From Rhizobium jaguaris (GTDB lineage Bacteria > Pseudomonadota > Alphaproteobacteria > Rhizobiales > Rhizobiaceae), in the NCBI RefSeq assembly GCF_003627755.1, contig NZ_CP032694.1, positions 4,398,501 through 4,462,500 of the forward strand: 64,000 bases of DNA. Direction: 5' to 3'. Position 1 is the stretch's first letter; each line of letters begins with the position of its first letter. This document shows positions 39,559-48,300 of the stretch, piece after piece. Both the position numbers and the translations under genes were made by a program. Under the pieces are notes generated by a model. That model was not told the DNA's origin and made no database searches. It saw nothing but the letters and a program-made list of their open reading frames with translations.

Positions 39559-40650
39559 TCAGAACTTACGCTCGAAGCGGAGCACGCCGGCCCACTGGTC
39601 CTGGTCGGCAGCGTCCCAATCGGTGTAGGAAACTTCCGGCTCGATCAGCAGGTCCTTGACCGGACGCCAGGCGACGTTGGCGGTGGCGGCGAAGATTTTC
39701 GAGTCAGTGTAGGCGACCTGAGCATTGGCTTGCAGTTTCGGCGTCAGCTGATAGCTGGCGCCCGTCCAGAAGGCCCAGTCACCCCAGCCGCAATCCGCGC
39801 CGTTCGTCGGGCAAGCTGCGCGGTTGGTGTTGAGGTAGGAACCGGCATACTTGTTCAGCTTGTCGCCATCCGTGTTCCAGCCACCCATAAGGAAGGCCTT
39901 GAAGTCGCCGAAATCGGCGTCGATCCGCGCCTTGACGGCACCTTCCTCGACAATGCTGTCATAGCCGCCGATAACCCGGAGGGTCCATGCACCCGCCTTG
40001 TAGCCGGCGCCGGCAACGACATCGGGAGCATAATGATTGGCCTTGCCGGTTTGCCACGCGCCGCCATAGGACGAGGTATCGGCCGACGAGTTGGAATCTT
40101 CCAGCGAGATCACCGCCGTGAAGCCGTTGCCGGCGTCATACTTGTAGGTGAACTGGTTGAGTTCCTTCGGACCGTCATAGACGACGTCGTCGTTGATGAC
40201 GTTGCCGGCATAGCCCATGTAGAGATTATACTGCGAGTCGAGCTTGCCGACGGTGAAGCCGGCGAGGCTGATATTGGCCCAAAGCAGCTTGGTGGAGGTG
40301 GTGCCGCCTTCCTGCCAGTCCCAACGGTAGACGGTGTTGGTCTTCAGCGGGCCGTATTCGGTATCGGTCGCCGTGTCGATGCTGAGCTCGGCACGGGTGT
40401 GCCAGAGCGTACCGTTCTTGCTGCTGGGGTTGTAGGCATCGTACCATTCGCCTTCGGTACGGACGCGTCCGCCGATCTTAAGGCAGGTTTCGGTGCCCGG
40501 AATAAAGAAGTAGCCGGCGCCATAGGCGTCGCAGATGCGAACATATTCAAGCGGTTCCGGCTCGGCGGCCACAATGGCGTCAGCCGCCTGTGCCCCCGAC
40601 GCGGCTGCCAGGGCGGCGGCCGAACCGAGAAGAAGACTTCTGATATTCAT
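39559..40650 (-). CDS. outer-membrane porin, alphaproteobacterial porin-2 family (RopA-like)
   Basis: 363-aa beta-barrel porin. Signal peptide (RSLLLGSAAALAAASGAQA, cleaved about residue 22), then the family start PEPLEYVRICDAYGAGYFFI with two conserved Cys, and the C-terminal strand ending in Phe (WAGVLRFERKF). ATG has TTGGAG upstream. Such porins pass small hydrophilic solutes and are abundant in rhizobial outer membranes. It sits between ndvA and opgC; a role linked to glucan metabolism is possible but unsupported. Confidence 0.93.
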   Translation of the reverse strand: MNIRSLLLGSAAALAAASGAQAADAIVAAEPEPLEYVRICDAYGAGYFFIPGTETCLKIGGRVRTEGEWYDAYNPSSKNGTLWHTRAELSIDTATDTEYGPLKTNTVYRWDWQEGGTTSTKLLWANISLAGFTVGKLDSQYNLYMGYAGNVINDDVVYDGPKELNQFTYKYDAGNGFTAVISLEDSNSSADTSSYGGAWQTGKANHYAPDVVAGAGYKAGAWTLRVIGGYDSIVEEGAVKARIDADFGDFKAFLMGGWNTDGDKLNKYAGSYLNTNRAACPTNGADCGWGDWAFWTGASYQLTPKLQANAQVAYTDSKIFAATANVAWRPVKDLLIEPEVSYTDWDAADQDQWAGVLRFERKF

Positions 40651-40996
40651 AAATACTCCAATCTAGTATCGATTGGGCATGAGCTATCGCGCCGAAAATT
40701 CGACGTTCCCTACCCCATTCCCGTTTTGACAATCCCCACGATTGCGTCATGCACCCGTTCGGGCGCCTATGGCGCCGGGGTGGCGGCACTCCCCGAGCAC
40801 CGTCACGGTCTCGATGTAGGAAATTCAGTTTTGCACAACAAGATTTTGAGCAATATAATCTTTGCTGCAACGCACAGGAACACCAGTGCGTTGCAGAAAA
40901 ATCACGTCACAATTCGTTCACGAAAATGTCGCAAAACGAATCGTCGATATAATTCAATGGATTATATGCTGCGGTATTGAATGGCCGCGTAACCGA
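40651..40996. other. intergenic region upstream of the porin
   Basis: 346 bp with A+T-rich stretches (40840-40975). It holds the porin promoter on the minus strand and the end of opgC. No gene or clear hairpin recognised. Confidence 0.4.
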
Positions 40997-42211
40997 CTAT
41001 CGACGTTTTTCGATGCGCATCGGCAGCGGAATCGCACCCACGGACGTCGCAACGGGCCGCTGGCCGGCTGTGTTCAACCGTTTATGCTCGAGATAATAGG
41101 CATAGGCGAACTGCGCGACGATGCCGACGAGGACATAGGCGCCGCCGACAGCCGGGTCCTTGTTGGTGACGTAGAGGATGACCTGGCCGGCCATGGCGAG
41201 GATCGTGCCCGCAACGAAGATGTTGAGGGAATGCCGCCCGAGGATTGCCAGCGGATGATCTGCGGGCCGGCGCAGCAATCGCGAGACGGTCGGCATGCTG
41301 ATGATGAGATAGGCAAGCGCCAGCACATGTAGCAGTCGCGGCAACGACAGAAAGGTCTTGTCGAAACCGGTGACAACCGTGGGCAGACCAAACGCGGCGA
41401 GATGATCGCCGAGCATCCAGAGCTTGTCGGTGACCCAGATGAGGGACAGAACGACATAGGCGAGCGATAGCGCAAACAGGATCGGATTATAGGATATCCG
41501 GCCGCCACGCGTCACATGCATGACGGCGACGAAGCCGATGACGAACAGAAACTGCCAGGAGAGCGGGTTGAGAAACCAGAAGCCGTCCAGCAGCATTGTG
41601 TGCGGCGCGATATGATAGATGCCGGCGACCAGCCAGACACTGCCAGAAACCGACAGCAAGAGCAGCGGGCTTCGCGCCTCCAGCACCAGGATCAGCGGCA
41701 GCATCAGGAACAACGCACCATACATCGGCAGGATATTGTTGTACCCGATCTGGTGCCCAAGCAGCAGCAGGGCCGAAATACCCCGAGCCGGATCCATCAG
41801 CACGGCAAGGATGTTCACCTCGCAGAGCAGGCCTGGCTGACGGAATATCCACGCGCCGGAGATGAACAGCACCAGCGTGATGAAGGTGGTAATCATGTGC
41901 GCCGCATAAAGCGTCAAGGCGCGCCTGATCGCCTTCCAGGCAATTGAAAGCTTATTGCCGGGCTTAAATCGCGTGCCGTAAGCGAGACCGACGGAAATGC
42001 CGGAGATCAGCACGAACGCCTCCGCTCCATCGGAGAAGCCGAAATTCTTGGTGGTCAGCCCTTCGAGGAACTGGCCGGGCACATGATTGATGAAGATCGT
42101 GATCAGGGCCAAGGCTCTTAGAACATCCAGTCTCGTATCCCGCTGCGTCGCCGCCTTCGGCAAGCTCACTCGAGTCGCCGAAGCCAAGTCGATATTTGCC
42201 CTGGAATTCAT
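40997..42211 (-). CDS. opgC: OpgC-family glucan acyltransferase
   Basis: 404-aa integral membrane protein of the OpgC family, with about ten helices and the N-terminal block RLDVLRALALITIFINHVPGQ plus DGAEAFVLISGISVGLAYG. OpgC adds succinyl or similar groups to osmoregulated periplasmic glucans (shown for Rhodobacter sphaeroides). ATG at 42211 follows AGGAG. It is 92 bp downstream of ndvB in the same direction, so it probably decorates the cyclic glucan that NdvB makes. The exact substituent cannot be read from sequence. Confidence 0.88.
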   Translation of the reverse strand: MNSRANIDLASATRVSLPKAATQRDTRLDVLRALALITIFINHVPGQFLEGLTTKNFGFSDGAEAFVLISGISVGLAYGTRFKPGNKLSIAWKAIRRALTLYAAHMITTFITLVLFISGAWIFRQPGLLCEVNILAVLMDPARGISALLLLGHQIGYNNILPMYGALFLMLPLILVLEARSPLLLLSVSGSVWLVAGIYHIAPHTMLLDGFWFLNPLSWQFLFVIGFVAVMHVTRGGRISYNPILFALSLAYVVLSLIWVTDKLWMLGDHLAAFGLPTVVTGFDKTFLSLPRLLHVLALAYLIISMPTVSRLLRRPADHPLAILGRHSLNIFVAGTILAMAGQVILYVTNKDPAVGGAYVLVGIVAQFAYAYYLEHKRLNTAGQRPVATSVGAIPLPMRIEKRR

Positions 42212-42240
42212 GGACTTCTCCTGTTCCGACAATCAAATGC

Positions 42241-42276
42241 GATCGGGGCCAAAGAGTTCCCCCTTTGGCCCCGATC
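42241..42276 (-). terminator. long perfect hairpin between ndvB and opgC
   Basis: 14-bp perfect arms (42241-42254, 42263-42276; GATCGGGGCCAAAG and complement) with an 8-nt loop. No T-tract, so it more likely shapes mRNA stability or attenuates opgC than acts as a full terminator. Confidence 0.6.
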
Positions 42277-42303
42277 GTCGAAGCGAAACAGTGCAGGAAA
42301 ACG

Positions 42304-45300
42304 CTACTGTCCGATCGGATAGCCCTCTTCGGGATGGGCGATCGCCCTGTCATTCACGGACACCAAGTATCCCTTAGCATCGGGCGCTTTTGAGACGGAA
42401 ATGCGGTAATTTCCGCTCGGCAGATCGAGGTCCGCCGCAAAGCTATCCCAGCTCGAAGGCAATGCCGGCTTGACGAAAAGTCGGCCGTTTTTCACTCGGA
42501 TACCGAGAATGCCTTCGACAGCGACGCGATACAGCCAGCCGGCTGACCCCGTGTACCAAGTCCAGCCGCCACGGCCGGTCAATTGTCCTTCACCGTAAAT
42601 ATCAGCAGCAACCACATAGGGCTCTACACGATACGTATCGGCCTGATCACGATCGCGTGCATGGTTGACGGGGTTGAGCATGTCGAAGCAATGCCAGGCA
42701 TCGTCGCCACGATTCATTTCCGCCAGCGCCATCACCACCCAGGTCGCGGCGTGGGTATACTGGCCGCCGTTTTCGCGCACACCCGGCGGATAGGACTTGA
42801 TGTAGCCCGGATCGCGCGCCGACTTGGCGAATGGAGGCGTGAACAGCCGGATGATGCGGTTGTCATCGTCTACAAGCTTTTCAAGAACGGCATTCATCGC
42901 CATCTCGCCGCGCCCGCGATCGCCTTCACCGGAGAGAATGTTCCAGGACTGGGCGATCGAATCGATCTGGCATTCGAAATTCTCGTCCGAGCCGAGCGGG
43001 CTGCCGTCGTCGAAATAGCCGCGGCGATAGTGACTGCCATCCCAGCCCGCCGTTTCCAGCGCCTTGCGCAATTCCGGCAGGTGCTTCTTCCAGCGCTCGA
43101 CGCGCTCCTTGTCGCCCCGCGCTTCCGCATAGGGTAGGAAAGCGGTGAGGGTGCCAGCCAGGAACCAGCCGAGCCAGACGCTTTCGCCACGGCCCTGGAT
43201 ACCGACGCGGTTCATGCCGTCGTTCCAGTCGCCGCCGAGGATCAGCGGCAGGCCGTTGCCGCCCTTGCGCTTGATAGCGAGATCGAGGGCCAAGGCCGCA
43301 TGCTCGTAGACGCTGACCTTATCCTGCGAAACGGTCGGCTGATAGAAGACGTCGTGCGTGCCGGGCATCAGGGCGGCCCCTTCGACGAAGGCAAGCTCTT
43401 CGTCGAGAAGCGACTTGTCACCAGTCACGGTGCAGTACTGGTCGATGGCATAGGCGAGCCAGACGACGTCGTCCGAGATACTCGTGCGCACGCCCGCGCC
43501 GCTGCCCGGCAGCCACCAATGCTGCACGTCGCCTTCGCGGAACTGGCGTTGCGCCGCATTCAGGATCTGCTTTCGGGCAAGCTCCGGCGCATGCATGAGG
43601 AAGGCCAGCGTATCCTGAAGCTGGTCGCGGAAGCCGAAGGCGCCCGAAGACTGGTAGAAAGCGGTGCGTGCCATGATGCGGCAGCCAAGGCTCTGATAGG
43701 GGAGCCAAGCGTTGATCATGTTGTTCATCGCCTTGTCCGGCGTCGAGATCTGCAGACGGCCGGTGAAGCCATCCCAGAAGCCGCGGCTGGCCGAAAGCAC
43801 AGTCTCGAAATCGGCTTTGCGGATATCGGCGACCAAAGCACGCGCCTCTTCGAGAGAAGCCGTATCGCCCATATAGAAGCAGATATCCTTCTGCTCGCCG
43901 GCTGCGACGGTCAGGTCGAAGGCGAGCGCCGCGCAGGGATCGCCGTCGAGATCGGTGGAGTTGGAAAGGACGGCGCCAGAAACGACGGCCTCCGGCATCT
44001 GCACCGTGCCGTAGCGGCCGATGAATTCGCGGCGGCTGGCCGAGAAACTCGAATGCGCCTCGCTTGCCGCCATAAAGGCAACACGCTTGGAATAGTCGAT
44101 GCTGTAGGGATTGTTGGCAAACAGCGCACCGGTCTCTTCGTCCAGCGACGACAGGATGAACGGTCTCGTCTTATGCGGATTGGTGCCAAGCACCCATTCC
44201 GCATAATTGTAGAGCCGCAGGCGGCGGGCACCGGCGCCCGTGTTGCGGACACGCAGACGGAAGAGCTTGACGGGGCGCTCGCGGTCGACCGTTTGCGCCA
44301 GTTCCAGCGCTATGCCGTCCTGTTCGCTCGAGAACACCGAATAGCCGAGACCGTGACGGGCCTCATATTGGACCTTCGGGTTGCGCGACAGGCCCGCATA
44401 GGGAGTCATCACCGTGTTGCTGTCGAGGTCGGTCACGTAAAGCGCCTCACCCGGACGGTTGATCACCATGTCGTTGGTCCACGGGGTCAACTGATAGTCG
44501 CGGGAATTGTGGCTCCAGGTGAAACCGCCGCCTTCGGCAGGCACATGGAAGCCGAAGCGCTCGTTGGAGATGACGTTGACCCACGGCTGCGGCGTCGACT
44601 GGCCGCCGGCAAGCCGGACGACATATTCGCGGCCATTGTCGGCGAAGCCGCCATAACCGTTCCAGAAATCGAGATCGTCCTGCGATTCCAAAACATCGGA
44701 CGCGAAGACCGACCCCTGCGGTATCATCGGAACGGCAAGCCGATTGACTGGTGCCGACTCATCGGACTGCGCGGACGCGAAGAGCGTTGCGGCACGCGCG
44801 ATCTGGTCGACGAGCTTGCCGTTGCGCGCATGGAAGATCACCCGCGAGGTGGCGAGGATCTGCTGGTAGGTCTCGTTCTCGATCAGATCCTTGCGCACCG
44901 AAAAGATGTTCTGCCGCAGCCCGTCGCCCTGATTGTGGCGGACGTGCTCGACAAGCTTGTCCAGTTCGCGCTGCATGTCCTGGGCGAGGTCTGCTGCGCG
45001 CTCGTTGACGATCACAAGATCGGCATTGATGCCGCGCGAACGCATGTATTCCGCCGCGCTCAGCGCTTCTCTGGCGATTTCAAGGTCGATGTCGTCGTTG
45101 ATGCGCAAGGTGAAGATCGGGAAATCACCCGAGATGGTCACCGGCCAGAGCGCCGACTGCGAATGCAGGCCGGCCTGAACGGTGGCGCCGTCGGCGCGCA
45201 GGTGCATATCCGGATAGACGAGATAGCGGGCGAGCTTCTGGAAGGCTGCCGCCTGCTGCGAGGTGACGCCGACATGGCGCATCTGCATCTGCGTGCGGGT

Positions 45301-48300
45301 CCAGGCCTGCGTGAGCTCAACCCCGAAGGTATCGGGATTGCGGTAGCGTTCGACAGCCTTGTCGACATCCTCGCGGTTCGGCGCGGCAATTGTCCAGAAG
45401 ATGATGCTGACCTTCTTGCCGGCAGGCACGCGCACGACCCGGCGCAGCGACAGACAGGCGTCCATCGTGAAACCGTCCGTACCGGACAAGGTTGCGCCCG
45501 GATCGAATGCCGCAGCTTCCGCAAGCGTGCGGCCGCGGCCGAGGAACTTGCGGCGATCCGTCTCGAATTCGGTCGGACGCTCGGAGCCGGCATTGTCGAC
45601 GACCAGATGGGCGATCGACATATCCGGTTCGTTGTAATCGCGCTTGTTGCGCTCGGCGCGGATCACGTCGCCGCTGCTGCCGATTTCCGTGCGCACGAAC
45701 ATGCGCGCAAAGACGGGGTGACCTGAATCGACATCATCACTGGCGATCGCCGGCTCGAGATAGGAGGTCACTTCGATGAAGCGGTCTTCCGTACCCATGT
45801 TGAGCAGCGTGACGCGACGGCCTTCGGCATCGTTTTCTGTTCCGACGATGCACTCGACCTCACTGGTCAGATCGCCGATGGTCTTGGTGTATTCCACCTT
45901 TTCGTCGCTGAAGGAGACCTTGACCTTCTCACCTTCGACGCTGCGCGGCTCCGACGTCGTGGACCACCATTGGCCGGAGACAGTATCGCGCAGGAAGATG
46001 AAGGTGCCCCAGCGATCTTCCGTCGGATCGGGCCGCCAACGCGAGACGGACAGGCCGTTCCAGCGCGAATAGCCGGCGCCGGTCGCTGTCAGCATGACGG
46101 AGTAATGACCGTTGGAAAGGAAGGCGAGTTCGCGATCCTGCGTGGCCGGATCGGCGATCTTCCGGATTTCCGGGCGCAGCATATCTTCCTGGATGTTGGC
46201 CGGCTGGTCGCTCTCATGCTTGGCAGCCATGACCGGAATGTCGCGCGGTGCTTTTTCCTGCAACAGCAGTTCGGCCGCCTCGATCACCGGATCGGCGTGA
46301 AACAGTTCACGCAGACGCCCGTTGAAGGCAACATTGGCAATAGCCGCGATCGACATGCCGTGATGGTGGGCATAGTAGTTGTAGACAACCGCGCACTTCT
46401 TGCCTTCCGGAACGCGGGTCGGCGTGAAGTCGACAGCGTCGTGGAAGCCATAGGTGCCGAGCGCGCCGACCTTTCGCAGCTTCTGCAGATTTTCGAGTGC
46501 CGCTTCCGGACGGTACTGGCTGGCGAGGATAGAGGCATAGGGCGCGATGACCGCATTCTGGCCGAGGCCGCGCTTCAGGCCGAGCGAGGGCACGCCGAAG
46601 TTGGTGTACTGGTAGTGCATATAATGGTCGCGGGCGTTGAAGGCCGCTTCCGAAATGCCCCAGGGAATGCCCGCGCCCAGGCGCTTGGCATAGTTCATCT
46701 GCTCCTGAACAATCAGATTGTTCGTCTGGTTGAGGATACCGCCCTGGCGCTCCTGCATCACGAGCGGCGGCATCAGATATTCGAACATCGAGCCGGACCA
46801 GGAAACCAGCGCGCCCCGCGAGCCGATCGGCACGACCTGGCGGCCGAGGCGGTACCAATGTTCCGTCGGCAGATCGCCCTTGGCGATGGCAAAGAGGCTG
46901 GTGAGGCGGGCTTCCGACGCCAGCAAGTCGTAGCAGGCGGCATCGAGTTCGTTGGTTTCCACGCGGAAGCCGATGGAAAGCAGGCGCCGTTCCGGACGGT
47001 AGAGGAAACTGAAATCCATCCCGAAGGCGATCTCGCGCATGCGGTCGCGCAGCTTTGCCAGGCGCTGACGTAGCGCATCGACATTGGCAAGATCGAAGAC
47101 GCTGTCGGCGATATGGCCTTCGCAGACCTTCACCAGCGATTCCGACCAGGTGAGCACTTCGCCGCTCTGCGGTGACTTGACCTCATGGTCGAGGTTGGCG
47201 GCAAGCTTCTGGATATCATGCGCCAGGACCGACAGGTTGATGATGCGTATCGAGGCGAACTCGTGCTCGCGCTTGACCGCCGCCAGAGCGTTGCGGAAGC
47301 CGATGATGCGCTCTTCCAGTCGATGACGCAGCGGACGTACGGTTTTGCGATCATCCGGCAGTTCGGCAAGCATTTCACCGAGAATGCCGGCGACATCGCC
47401 GATGCCGTCGAGATTACCCTGCATATGCGCGGAGGGCGCTTCCGCCCAGATGCGGCAGGCCGAAGACACGGCGATCAGGTGGCCGGCGAAATTGCCGCTA
47501 TCGACCGCCGAGACATAGCGCGCGCCCATCGGCTTCAGCGTGTCGGTATGATACCAGTTGCAGAGATGCCCGCGGAACTTCTCGAGCTTCTCGACGGTCG
47601 CCATCGTCTTTTCCATGCGATCGATGGTTTCCTCGAAGGAGGTCCAGCCGAAATTGCGGGCCGAGATCACCGAGAGCAGGTAGACGCCGATATTGGTCGG
47701 CGAGGTGCGCGAAGCGACCACGGCATGCGGCGTCTGCTGCACGTTGTCCGGCGGCAGATGGTTTTGCTGGTCGACCACGAAGGTGTCGAAATAGCGCCAG
47801 GTGCGCCGCGCAATCTTGCGCAGCTCGGCCGAAACGCTTTCCGGCACTTCGAGCTTGTCTTCGGTTTCCGCCGTCTGGCTGACATACCAGGCGATGGCCG
47901 GCGACAACATCCAGAGCAATGCGAAGGGAATGCCGACGAAGAAGGCGTTGTCGCCGGACACCGATGCGAAGGCCAATGCCAGCAGCGCCAGCACCGGCGC
48001 GTGCCACATGACGCGGTAATGGCCGAGGATCGTCGTCTGTGCCGCTGCCTGGGCGCTGGCCGCCGTGCGCCATTGCAGCATCAGCTTGCGGCTGACGAAG
48101 GCACGGTAGAGCGAGCGGCCAATGGCGTCAGCCATGATGCAGGCGCCGTCGGCAATGAAGACGATGCGTAGCGCCACTTGCGCATTGGCGGCGCGGATAT
48201 CAGACCAGACCGTATAGAGATGGGCGCGGGCGACGATATCGCTGGTGCGGGGAATGATGCCGTTGATCAGCGACAGCGTCGGTGCCACGAACAGGCAGAA

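Noticed and set aside
43300..45726. 808-codon open frame opposite ndvB
   Set aside because: Antisense shadow of ndvB; no recognisable motif or start signal. The same applies to 48496-50124.
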